Source: Pseudorasbora parva
Taxonomy: Eukaryota; Chordata; Actinopteri; Cypriniformes; Gobionidae
DNA: 64,000 nucleotides
Assembly (NCBI RefSeq): GCF_024679245.1
Contig: NC_090191.1
Location: 41,153,524-41,217,523 of the forward strand
Direction of reading: 5' to 3'
The notes under the pieces were generated by a model. It ran no database searches. It was not told the DNA's origin and worked only from the letters and a program-made list of their open reading frames with translations. Position numbers and translations under genes: made by a program. Each line of letters opens with the position of its first letter. Within the stretch, counting starts at the first letter, position 1. This document shows positions 48,691 to 59,002 of this stretch, piece by piece.

Positions 48691-49512
48691 GTAAACGTCT
48701 GGGACTAATGGTTAGGAGAATATTGGATGTGTATCACACTATAGGGTCCATGCATTCGGCCTTAAAGTGACAGTAGCTTTGTAATTTATACAAAGTGTGG
48801 GTAACACTTTAAGGTCCAGTTATTAACTTTGCTTATTAGCATGCATATTACTAGGATATTGGCTGTTTATTTGTACTTATAAAGCACATATTAATGCCTT
48901 ATTCTGCATGACCTTATTCTACATCCCTTAATCCTACCCAATACCAGTGGTGGAGGAAGTACTGAATCTCAGTACTTAAGTAAAAGTACAAATAACCAGA
49001 GCCATATTTACTTTAGTAAAAGTAGAAGTACTACAACGACAACCCTACTTAAGTAAAAGTAAAAAAGTACTTGATTTTAAATGTACTTTTAGTATTAAAA
49101 GTAAAAGTACTTGTATAACAATTTATTCTCTTAATGTCTATATTCTAATAATTAAAAAGAAGAGAACTGTATGGGCTGTGGCGTTTTAATTAAGTTCGTT
49201 TTGGGTTAATGTAGGCTAATTGTGCGTATCATCTGCTGCCCAGTTTACATTCTGACTCACAATATCAGGTGATCTGCAGAGTTAAATATCAATATTCAGA
49301 AGTAACATTTTCATCAGCTTTGATGTATTTAAATCTTCATATTTATGAGGATTAAGCTTGATTTGCTTCAGCTTTCCTTTTATATTCTTAAATTTGATCA
49401 ATAAATTAAATTAGAATAACGCTATAGGGTTGTTAAATTAAATAATTTACACTGACAAATTACAACTGCATTAAATAAGGTTATGAGACTGTTTTAACCC
49501 GTTTAATCCCAC

Positions 49513-49530
49513 CGGTCACAATTGTGACCG
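49513..49530. repeat. 18-bp perfect palindrome, copy 1
   Basis: CGGTCACAATTGTGACCG is its own reverse complement. Further copies are at 49885-49902 (perfect) and 50875-50892 (one mismatch). It lies just inside the left terminus of the piggyBac-like element. Confidence 0.9.
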
Positions 49531-49884
49531 TAAATTTTCCTCGAATATTTTAGTGTTGTATTAAAAAGCAACTTCTATTATGAAGCAAATTTTCATTTAT
49601 AATACCCATTTAAGATGTCTACATGAGTTCTGGGCAGGTTTAACATTGCTGCATAGTTTGGTCGTGTGACCACACACACTTATTTCTTGGTACTGCCATC
49701 TTAGCACAATGACAATGTGAAAGCACAGAAATGACAGGAAAATTTAATGAATTAATCAAAGTTAATTTTTGAATAGCTTATTCATTTTTTGCACACATCA
49801 TCATGAAAGGGTCATCTATACATACATATTGAAATTATATGAATACATGGTTTATTCTGCTGTCAGGATGCATATAAAAAAAGA

Positions 49885-49902
49885 CGGTCACAATTGTGAC
49901 CG
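49885..49902. repeat. 18-bp perfect palindrome, copy 2
   Basis: Same 18-mer as at 49513-49530, internal to the piggyBac-like element. Confidence 0.9.
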
Positions 49903-49982
49903 GTAGTATAACACAGAATATGTCCTCTCTATGTCATTCTGTGTTATTCATATGAACTCACTCACAGATTGAACTGAAAACT

Positions 49983-50077
49983 ATCCATCCGTCCATCCAT
50001 CCATCCATCCATCCATCCATCCATCCATCCATCCATCCATCCATCCATCCATCCATCCATCCATCCATCCATCCATC
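49983..50077. repeat. (CATC)n microsatellite
   Basis: About 23 tetranucleotide units, nearly uninterrupted. Confidence 0.95.
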
Positions 50078-50084
50078 GTACTTC

Positions 50085-50130
50085 TGTCTGTACTTCTGTC
50101 TGTCTATACCTTTGTCTAGCTATACTTCTT

Positions 50131-50163
<33 letters not shown>

Positions 50164-50455
50164 ACTTCTGTCTGTCTAACTAACTATACTTCTGTCTGTC
50201 TGTCTAACTATACTTCTGTCTGTCTATCTATATGTCTGTCTATACTTCTGTCTATCTATCTATCCATCTATCTAAACTTCTGTCTGTCTGTCTATACTTC
50301 TCTCTGTCTGTCTATCTATACTTCTGTCTGTCTGTCTGTCTGCCTGTCTGTCTATCTATCTATACTTCTGTCTGTCTGTCTGTCTATCTATCTATACTTC
50401 TGTCTATCTGTCTATCAGTCTATACTTCTGTCTGTCTGTCTATCTATATCTATGA
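50085..50455. repeat. (CTGT/CTAT) with 'tacttctgtctgtc' higher-order repeat
   Basis: Mixed CTGT and CTAT units punctuated regularly by 'tatacttctgtctg'. An open + frame through it (50232-50492) merely translates the repeat. Confidence 0.9.
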
Positions 50456-50874
50456 GATATACCTTATAAACCTTATAAGATATACCTTGTAAACTTCCAA
50501 ATTTCGGATTTACCATTTGGTGCTTCAATGTTCAAAGTTGCTCTTCCTAATATTTAGGAGTAATAACTACATGTAAGTGCGTAGATCTTTTCAAGGTTTG
50601 TTGGTCACCTCTTCCCCTCTCTTTGGCCAGACACGTTATTCAGTGAAGATGAACGTGTTACCTAGATTTTTGTATTGATTTCAATGGGCTGCAATTTTCA
50701 TACCCCCAATTTTTTTTTAAATTGTGTATCAGGAACAATAGAAATAGTTTTGAAGTAAATCCTAATCATATCTCATTCTTATATGTTGGATATTTTATTG
50801 TTATTTTAAGTTTCAAACCGGTAAATAGGTCTAATAGAAGAATTTGTATGAATTCTGTCTATGCTGTTTCCCAC

Positions 50875-50892
50875 CGGTCACTATTGTGACCG
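50875..50892. repeat. 18-bp palindrome, copy 3 (one mismatch)
   Basis: CGGTCACTATTGTGACCG differs by one base from the perfect palindrome and sits toward the right end of the same element. Confidence 0.85.
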
Positions 50893-52007
50893 AGTATAAA
50901 ACCTAATATTTCACTAACTTAACCAACATAAAATCAAAGAAGGCATACCATTTGTGTGTTAGGGAGGTCTAAGGAGTAAATTACATGTACTCACATTTCA
51001 GGAAAAAATTTGGGATTAAACGGGTTAAATATATATATTTTTAATACAAATAAGAAACGTTGGAAAAAATGTTTAAACATGAAACTAAACTACCATTAGG
51101 TGGCGGCAGGTCTTAATGAGTGAGACATTGAGTCTGTTTGTTGAAATGGCTGATTCGTTCATGAATGAGGCAGTCGTTTACGAACAGGTCATTGAATCTT
51201 TGATTCAACCGAGTCATTCAAACGCTGAATCATTCATTAACACACTATTGCTGTGAGATGCGTTGTGGTTCTGATGTGGAAATATGATCTGATCTTGGAA
51301 ATATTTTCCCTGCTGTAATAGAACAAAAGCCGTGATGTTTCAGTCGTGATGGTATTCATTAAAACAGCACTCTTGGTCGTGTCGTGATAATTTTTTATTA
51401 ATTTTTTAACTGTATTATATGTTATAAAACCTTCACATTTTGAATATTTACTGCAGTATGTTACTGAGTTTCTCTGTGTGAGCGGGGCTAATGTTTCCAT
51501 TTCTCCTCGAGAGGCTGCACAATTGTCAACAGCGCAACCATCAGTTCATACATTATATATTATTATCCATTAATTATCCGAACAAGCCTTAATCTCGAGC
51601 CCTGAAACTGATCAGAAAATGTAACGAAAATGTAACGGAACTTTGTAGAAATGTGGTGGAGTAGAAGTTAAAATATTTGCTGCAAAATGTTACTAAGTAA
51701 AAGTAAATAGTATGCACTATTGATTCTACTTAAGTGAAGTACAGATATGTGAAAAACGTACTTAAGTAACAAAGTATTTGTACTTTCTTTCTATTTTAAT
51801 ATTCCACCACTGACAAATACCTAAACTTAATTGCTACAAAAACTACCTCACTAACTATTAATAAGCAGAATTTTTGGAGTTTATTGAGGCAAAAGTCATA
51901 GTTAATAGTGAATATGTGTTCCCCATTCTAAAGTGTTACCAAAATAAGTTTAAGGTAGACGTATGCTAGCATATCAGATGGAGCATTACTGACTGGCATA
52001 AAGCACC

Positions 52008-52382
52008 TGTCACATGCCTGTCCTGTCTTGTGTGCACATGTGGGTTTTATGTTGAGCATGTGCTCAATTGTCAGATCCCTCCCCCTTGTTTTCTGATTAG
52101 TGTTTATTGGCCCCACCTGTGTTCCCTTATTCCCCTCTTGATTTCTTCCCTTTATAGCTCCTTGTGTTTGTCAGTCTGTTGTTGGATCCTTGTATGTTAT
52201 GTCTGCGTCTTCCGGTTCCCCGTGATTTCTTTTTCGGTATGTTTTTGAGTTATGTTACAGTTCTGATTATGTGTTTTTCCCCCTTATAGGTTTTTATTTT
52301 GTATTTATGTTTATTTTCATAATAAATCACATCTTTGCGCATCTGAGTCTTCACCTTAGTTTTCTTATGTTGTGACGTGACA
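52008..52382 (+). mobile_element. Solo LTR of a retrotransposon
   Basis: The sequence begins TGTCACATGCC and ends GACGTGACA, i.e. TG...CA with a 6-bp inverted terminus (TGTCAC/GTGACA). The 5-bp sequence gcacc flanks both sides (52003-52007 and 52383-52387), the size made by LTR-retrotransposon integrases. 'tttatagctcc' could be a promoter and 'aataaatc' a polyadenylation signal. There is no internal region or second LTR, so it is the product of LTR-LTR recombination. The superfamily (Ty3-like or other) is unknown. Confidence 0.75.
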
Positions 52383-52387
52383 GCACC

Positions 52388-53384
52388 ATGATGGCTTAAT
52401 GTGCATTTATGCAACAATGCAACAATAATAATTTTGTTCACCTGTGCGGGGAAAAACAAACAAAACATTAATTACCGTTGCAGTATTTCCTGATGAGAAA
52501 CTTTCTGTGCTGTGAACTTTAAAAGTAATTGCATTAACATTTGTAGTATTTGTTTTTCTTATGATTGCAGATTAGTGATTCACTTAATTTCAGTATTATA
52601 TTGAACTATAGATTAGCACTGGAAAATACAAAATACTCGCATATTTCCTTCTTACTGGCTGAGCAGACTTTAATTTCTTTTCTTTCAACACAAAAGGTGC
52701 AAGAAACCATAGCCCTCAAAAGGTAGAGGAATTGTTTTGTGATGTGAGCCAATTACCTTTCTCTTCAGGTCAAATCTTTGATTACTTTAACAAGATCTTT
52801 TGTAATCTTAATAGTGGTCTTGTGTCCTCAGTGCACCAACGTAGTTACTGCAAGAGAAATAATGCTCACCTACGCATTGATGTCTGCTTAAAGCTTACCA
52901 GATTAAAGATTGTTTCATGTGTCTGCTAAATTGTTTTAACAGAAGATGAAACAAGTTATTAAGGTCATTCTTTATGCATTAGGAACACTGTCAGTAAGCA
53001 ATTTTATGCCTTTTTTCTCTGAACAGAGATAACGAGCTTGGTATAGCCCTTTTCTTTGAGAACTTGAAAGTGTGCTTGTAGCAAAGAGACAGGGCTTATG
53101 GAACCCCTTGGATATGTTGACAATTTGTCTTTGTGTTTTCAGAGGCAGTAGGGGTGCTTCTGATGAAGAGATGAGACTTAAGAAGGAGTGGAGATCAGTT
53201 TGTCCTGTCCTTCTGACAGCCATTAGCGGTGTGTCTAGTGTGAAAACTCCTTTGAAAATTGTGTTGTAGCACCAGAGAGTGGTAAAATAAATACTATGCA
53301 TGGAAACATACTATATGCCACTTCACCTCTCGGTTGTATATAACCCATTATTGGCACACTCTTTTAAAACGTCCTTTCCACTTG
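52388..53384. other. Unassigned sequence
   Basis: Nothing recognised. Opposing frames at 52972-53301 and 53072-53269 are shadows of each other without motifs. Confidence 0.4.
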
Positions 53385-54615
53385 CGGTTGGAATCACCGG
53401 GTACCTCACAGTATGATACGATACATGGCTCACGTTACTGATAATATTGCGATACAGCAATTCTACGATAATCAATATATTGCCGGACAATACTATAAAG
53501 ATACATCACATTATCTGTCTAACTATAAGAACAAAATGCCTGTGATAAGGTTAAGTGCAGGTTTTCTCTCTTTATTCAAGTCCAAACTGTAAGCAAACAG
53601 CACAAAGTTTTCCAGTCTGTAAATTAAATTAAACATTTTAAGCAAATTAAACATTTTCAATGAGATCAGGGTGATTTGGCATTGCAAGTGGCTTTGCGTG
53701 TGCATGGTATTACCCGTGCACTTTACTTTTACCAGGCATTTCTTGTAAATTGCATACTCTTAGTCGATTTTGATGTCCCGTGAATTGAATAAAAGCAGAA
53801 GTGGGTCTAGACTTTGGACTAAACGTGGCTTAGGGCATCTATTTTGCTCACACTGGTGTCCACCATCCCATTAAATCCCTCTTTTCCTAGGCTAGTTCAG
53901 TGGTTCTCAACTGGTTTGGCCATGAGACCCAAGCTTTCCCATGGTCATCAAGCCACAAACCACTTTAAAGCAAATTTATTTTACAAAATTTTTTTAAACA
54001 CATCACATACAAGTACTGTCCCCCTTTACTTAACATAACCTACACATCAATTGTACGAATATGACTAATTCTGATGAATAAACAGTAGGCCTATAAGGTA
54101 AGGCTTTAAATAGCAGTCCCAAACTAGTTTTTGTTAATGCAATTAAGTTGGTATGAATCGGAAATAATTTCAAAATATACAAAATAACACGGTGACAATT
54201 AAAATGGCATTTTAAGGTTATGGAAACAAGAGTTAACATGGTGAATACACAATAGTAATATGTACAAACTAACTTAATGAAACATTAAAAACTGCTACTG
54301 AATAGAATGAACATCATACCTGCATGCAAATCATTCCCAACTGACATGCAAATGATTTATTGGTTCTTTACTTTTATTTCATGACTTACTAATTGACAAC
54401 ATAATTACCATGTTGCATGCTAGTAGTTTCTTTTGCGCTTTAGTGAAGTGATATATGGTCATTTTATGTGTTTACCACCACCTCGAGGAGCCATAAGGTA
54501 GTGACGCTGGGAGCAGGGAAATCTATATAAAGTGCTCCTTTTTATTAATTAAAATATCGATATTTGTCATCAGCATATCAATTCTCATATCGCATGAAGG
54601 ATAGTTTGTCCCATT
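53385..54615 (+). mobile_element. hAT-type element, diverged (pair of 35490-35865)
   Basis: The left end is 'ggttggaatcaccgggtacc', then 'gatacgatacatggctcacg'. The right side has 'aaatatcgatatttgtcatc' and 'tcgcat'. The block 53520-53715 matches the reverse complement of 35560-35745. A second hAT-type end lies inside at 53898. Confidence 0.55.
53898..54060 (+). mobile_element. Nested hAT-type end (CAGTGGTTCTCAACTGG)
   Basis: 'cagtggttctcaactggttt' followed by 'ggccatgagacccaagc' is a widespread fish hAT-type terminus. The opposite end was not found. Confidence 0.55.
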
Positions 54616-54684
54616 TATACTTTACATTAGTCATAGCCAGACTTTAGACTATCAGCAAGTCCACATGGCAGAGATCTGCTAATT

Positions 54685-55308
54685 TAAGGCTGGAATATCC
54701 TACACAACTTTTAAAATCTGAACTGATTTTAAAACACTTACTCTAGGCATTATAAACAACTTGGGCATAATACGCTATCAGACAAGCAAATTGTAAAAAA
54801 AAATATCCACCTTATTGCTAGGGAGATGCATGATGGGTGAAAAAAAACATGGATGTACAGGAGATTACCGCAATAGTTGATGTAGCAACATTTTGTGCGA
54901 GCCAAGCGCATTTGGAGGAGTAGATGCGATCAGATATGGACAGCTACAGATTACAATGAGTTAGAGGTGAGTGGCTCAGACAGTTTTATCTGTGCTGATT
55001 ACTTAAATTATCAAGTCTCATTTCTTATGCATATTCTGCTGATTTACTATTGTTATTATATTTGCTTTGATTTCAGTAACGACGTTTTATACACAATGCT
55101 CTAAAATCGACTCAAAATATAAAACATGTTCTGATCTTCTCCAACTGGGTGGAAGTCAAAAAATCAGAGTTTGTTCTCATCATACACAACATGATTTTCT
55201 GTGATATCTGCCAACTCCAACTGCCCAAAATCTGCAGAGCTAATTTCGCCTCATAAATCTGAAAATCAGGGCAAAAATTTGAGCAAAATTTGTGTAGTGT
55301 ATTCCTTA
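54685..55308. mobile_element. Inverted-repeat element, possibly PIF/Harbinger-type
   Basis: The left end is TAAGGCTGGAATATCCTACA. The right end, reverse-complemented, is TAAGGAATACACTACACAAA. Both continue with 'ctgattttc'-like words. A short + piece at about 54851 (MDVQEITAIVDVATFCASQA) may be a decayed N-terminus, but I cannot confirm it. The superfamily is a guess from the ends. Confidence 0.5.
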
Positions 55309-56790
55309 GTTAGATTAGTATGTGTGACTGTAATTGCTGATTTTAAACAGTTGTGTCTGCTGTATGTTTGAGATGCTCAGTAAACAGACTGTAGGCCAAC
55401 CACTAGTTGGTCTCTTCACTTATTAGCAGAAAAATTTTAAAAGCAGTGAGTTAATACATGCCAAATTGAAATGTACCTTTGCCAATGCTGGAATTCTCCT
55501 TTATGGCCATTATCTGCATAGTTGGAAAATTAGATCATAATATTTTATGGCCCAGAAAGTATTGTTACTTATAAAAACGGTGGAGATTGTCTCTATTATA
55601 AGCTAATAGAGTGCTGACTCCTTAAACTGCCATTCAGACGGAGCCCTAGCTTGGGAGTAATTTAATGACAGCTGAGCTGCCAAAATAACAAATGATAGTG
55701 CCACAGTTGGCTAATGTGCCGGAAGCATGGTGGACCGCAAAATAACCTGGATTCCACTTAAACCCTTCAAGAACAAAAATGTGTCTCTGGATTCATCATT
55801 CCAAAAGTAAAATGTTAACTCATCCGTAGTATGGAAATTCTCAGCACTAATGTATCTTCATTGAAATGTTCAAAGTGCTTTAAAGGCCGTTGATTCATTT
55901 GTTTTTTTGCTGTTGAGGTTGCCTAAATGATTATAAGTTACCTCTTGAGTTGGCGTTTTTGTTCATGGTTGGCATTTCCAGTTTTACTGCTGATGCAAAT
56001 TGTCTGTTTTTCTTGGAAGCACCTGAGGGAACGCTGTGCAGGTGGGTCTTTTATCTGTGCTGTGTTTTCGTATTGTGCAGTAATCAGGCTTGGCCAATGC
56101 TAATGATGACTGGAAAAAAAAAAAAACTTAATAATGCCTGAATAAGCTACACAATAGCCCTCCACTGCTTCTGAAAGTGTATTGTATACTGCAAATTAAA
56201 ATTACTGGAAAAACAACCCTATAAAAGCTCATTAGGACTTGCTAATGAATATTGCGCCAGTGGCGTACTGGGAAGACGACGCCTGTACAAAGAAATCAGA
56301 CCAGTGTTGGTGCATGTGAATGTTTCGCTTTTTGTGAATTACACAATGAACTTTTGTGCATCTCGTTAAGAACTTTATTTATAATGGAAGTAAACATGTC
56401 AGCTGTGTGCATAATGCTTTATCAGTCAATGACAAATTTCAAATCAGTGACGGCAATGATTGCCTAATGAGACTTTAATGAATCAGGGTTATCTGACTTC
56501 TGTATGAACATAATGCATGCTTAAAAAAAAGACACATTTTGGGAAACATGTTTTTTTAATAAACATAATGAAGCATAATATGATGAGTTCTCTGAACAAG
56601 ATTTTAATGTGACCCAGCCAATGTCAAGGATATATTTCGGCCCTTAAAAGTTAGTAGTGTTTTCGTGGTACTGGAATTTCTAACTTCTATTCGATACCTT
56701 AAAAAATATTGTTATGCGTCTTGACAGCATGCAAAAATGGCATAAGAATTGGCGTATCATACATACGACCTTTCATGAGATCCGTCTGAT
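55309..56790. other. Unassigned; candidate conserved non-coding elements
   Basis: 55610-55750 and 56190-56510 are unique, with words such as 'gctcattaggacttgctaat', 'ttaatgacagctgagctgcc' and 'gattgcctaatgagac'. This style is typical of developmental enhancers. No coding frame is supported. Confidence 0.35.
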
Positions 56791-56794
56791 CACT

Positions 56795-57065
56795 GTAAAC
56801 ATTTCGATTTACAATATGTTTGTGTTGTTCACATTATATGCACTTGTGCACCAATTGCCAACAAAAACACACATTTGATGCAGTTTCACTCACCGCCTGC
56901 GGTCTCGAATCGTGACTGGGAACAAACACACACACTTAAAGAACTCAGTTGATGATCCTAGAAACACACACTGCATCCACTGCTATCTTAATGCTGGGTT
57001 ATTTGGCAAGCTGAACAAGGTTATCTTTCTCCTCACAACCAGAAACACAGCCCAGCCTTCCTGAG
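56795..57065. mobile_element. THAP/P2X7-like repeat, copy 3 (THAP end only)
   Basis: It shares with 44627-46096 the donor region 'cactcaccgcctgcggt' and with copy 2 the blocks 'gccaacaaaa', 'tgctgggttatttgg' and 'caagctgaacaaggttat'. The minus-strand THAP frame is broken. No P2X7-like part is present. Confidence 0.6.
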
Positions 57066-57131
57066 ATTCACCCAAACACTTGAAAGTTGTGCTTGCTTTG
57101 CTGTTAAAGCAAACCAAGCTAGTGCATACTG

Positions 57132-57892
57132 TTAAAAGAACACTCCACTTTAAAAAAAAAAAAAAATAGGCTCATTTTCCAAGTCCCTTAGAGTTAAACA
57201 GTTGAGTTTTACTGTTTTTTAATCCATTTAGACAATCTTTCTATCTGGCGGTAGCACTTTTAGCATAGCTTAGCACACATCATTAAATCAGATTAGACCA
57301 TTAGCATCACTTTCAAAAATGACCACCAAAGACTTTCAATATATAATATTTTAATATTTAATATTTTCCACATTAAAACTTGAATCTTCTATAGTTACAT
57401 TGTGTACTAAGGCCAATGGAAAATGAAAAGTTGCTCATCTTCAGTTTTTAACTCTTATTCCGGTTCAAATAGATCTGGTTCAATATCTGCACCAAAGTAA
57501 AAATCTTCTGAATCATCTCTCACATACGTCTCCATGGTTACAAGTTGCTCTCCGTGCAAGCAGGTTGTCACGTTGGTTATGCTGATGGAAGTTTGCCTAT
57601 TTTTAGGTGCACCCATGGGACGGCCGCAAAGTTCCGTGATTATTACGCAGGACTTGAGAAATATCAGTCTAAAAAAATAAAATAATAATAATTGCAATTT
57701 TTAACTATAGAAGAGTCAAGTTTTAAACAGGAAAAATATTAAAACTCTTTTTTGGTCATTTTTGAGAGTGATGCTAATGGTCTAATCCGATTCAATGATG
57801 TATGCTAAGCTATGCTAAAAGTGCTACTGCCAGATACAGAGGCTGGCTGAATGGATTCAAAAAAGGGACTTGGAAAATAAGTTTTCCTTTAA
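57132..57892. mobile_element. TTAA-flanked foldback element, 'agaacactccactt' type
   Basis: TTAA borders lie at 57132-57135 and 57889-57892. The left arm 'tagcacttttagcatagctt' and 'gattagaccattagcatca' reappears inverted on the right ('tgatgctaatggtctaatc', 'aagctatgctaaaagtgct'). The arms are about 200-260 bp. The centre carries a minus-strand open frame. I recognise it as an abundant cyprinid family. Confidence 0.7.
57455..57697 (-). pseudogene. Short acidic frame, possibly P2X7-like N-terminus
   Basis: The 80-codon minus-strand frame includes METYVRDDSEDFYFGADIEP and ends DLFEPE, then a stop. An acidic start leading to 'PYxFEPE'-type words is common at the N-terminus of fish P2X7-like domain proteins. 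The same idea ('QPYIYDPES') is seen at 44902. No cysteine block follows. The upstream residues (GRPMGAPKNRQTS) may be separate. The homology is tentative. Confidence 0.3.
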
Positions 57893-58949
57893 TTTTATAT
57901 ATATATATATTAACTTGTTGCCTAAATTGTAAGATAGCATTGCATATCTCCTTGGGAGCAAAACATCACTACCCGATCAGAGCTACATTTTGATTAAGTT
58001 TGCCATATGTTGGCGTTGAGTAAGAATCATAGTGACAGCTTGGCCTCCTCGGCTCTTCTTTTTATATTACCCTCCACTCGACACAAAGTTTCAGCCCCTC
58101 GGAGACCACACTAAGTTTAGTTGCAAATTTTGAAGGCTGCCAAAATGTTTCTCTTGGTCTTAACTCAATTTCATTGTGCAGTGTTTTGGAAGAAATCTGT
58201 TAATTGCCAGGCTCTCTGAAGACCTAATGCATATAAATGAATAGGAACCCATTCGTTCCCTTCCATGTCAGCGTATGCGCACAAACAGAATCAAAAACAT
58301 TGATTCTGAGCACCAGTCGAGAGTGAGATGTTCCGAGTGTGTACTGTTGATCGTGAGCGATTTATGCCCGGGGGTCTAGTCCATGTTACGGCTAATGAAT
58401 TTTTGCTTATACTTGCATGTTAATACACCACCTGTTCCTCTCCTAGTCAGCTTAAGGGTTTGGTAAAATTGTGTATTTTTCACACTTGTTGGCACCAACT
58501 GGATTTGCAGTTTGATTGAGTGACACAGCATTGGCTTAAGTAATGGCACAAGTATGTGGCTGTTTTTGCAGTTCTGATTTACATACTTCTTTTGTCTTAT
58601 TATGCACTTTGTCCTCATCATGTTTAATGATAAATATATTTTAGTCAGTATAGCTTTTCAATTATACACTGACTTGCTGAAAGTGTTTTTTCTCTCCAAT
58701 TTTATGTCCCTGACTTCTAGTAACTAGGAAGTAATTCAGGCAAGATTGTGGAAAGCGTAATGGGATATCCAACTGTGGACACAAATCCAGCTCAGATTTC
58801 CATGTTCAGAAGATGCTTCTTAACACTCTACATTGTGCAGTTAAGAAGGTTGGCTGAGTTATAAGAGCAGAGAATTAACTATTTCAATGCTTTAAAAAGG
58901 ACTGTGGTATGTGATTCCTATTTGTAATTCAAAACTGATATTTTCTAGA
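57893..58949. other. Unassigned sequence
   Basis: No gene or repeat was recognised. Confidence 0.4.
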
Positions 58950-59000
58950 GATTTTAAGGATAATTCACCCAAAACCGTAAATTCCAAACTTGTGTAACTT
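58950..59000 (+). mobile_element. Terminal stub of the TTAAAGGGATAG family
   Basis: 'aaggataattcacccaaaac' followed by a family-like 'ccaaacttgtgtaac'. It is cut by the next element. Confidence 0.4.
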
Positions 59001-59002
59001 GA

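Larger units (their letters stand above)
49498..51024. mobile_element. piggyBac-like element inside the hAT element
   Basis: The ends CCCGTTTAATCCCA are perfect 14-bp inverted repeats (49498-49511 and 51011-51024), with TTAA on both sides (49494-49497, 51025-51028). CCC/GGG ends plus TTAA are the hallmark of piggyBac. No transposase was found in the 1.53 kb. Three copies of an 18-bp palindrome and a large microsatellite block lie inside. Confidence 0.8.
48945..51812. mobile_element. Tol2-like hAT element, non-autonomous, with TSD
   Basis: The left end is CAGTGGTGGAGGAAGTACTG. The right end, reverse-complemented, is CAGTGGTGGAATATTAAAAT, then 'aaagtacaaatac'. The target copies cccaatac (48937-48944) and acaaatac (51813-51820) match at 6 of 8 positions. 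The sister element near 44495-44505 holds one uninterrupted copy, proving the insertion. 'acttaagtaaaagtac' repeats fill both ends, as in Tol2-type elements. There is no transposase. Confidence 0.8.
48800..51940. mobile_element. GGTAACACTTTA element (copy 2), outer shell of a nested set
   Basis: The outer parts 48800-48944 and 51821-51940 equal about 265 bp of one element, inverted relative to 44377-46123. The ends ggtaacacttta and taaagtgttacc are perfect inverted repeats. It is interrupted by the hAT-type element 48945-51812. Confidence 0.85.

Noticed and set aside
50232..50492. 86-codon Ser/Val/Cys/Leu-rich frame
   Set aside because: It translates the CTGT/CTAT repeat. There is no signal peptide or family pattern beyond the repeat.
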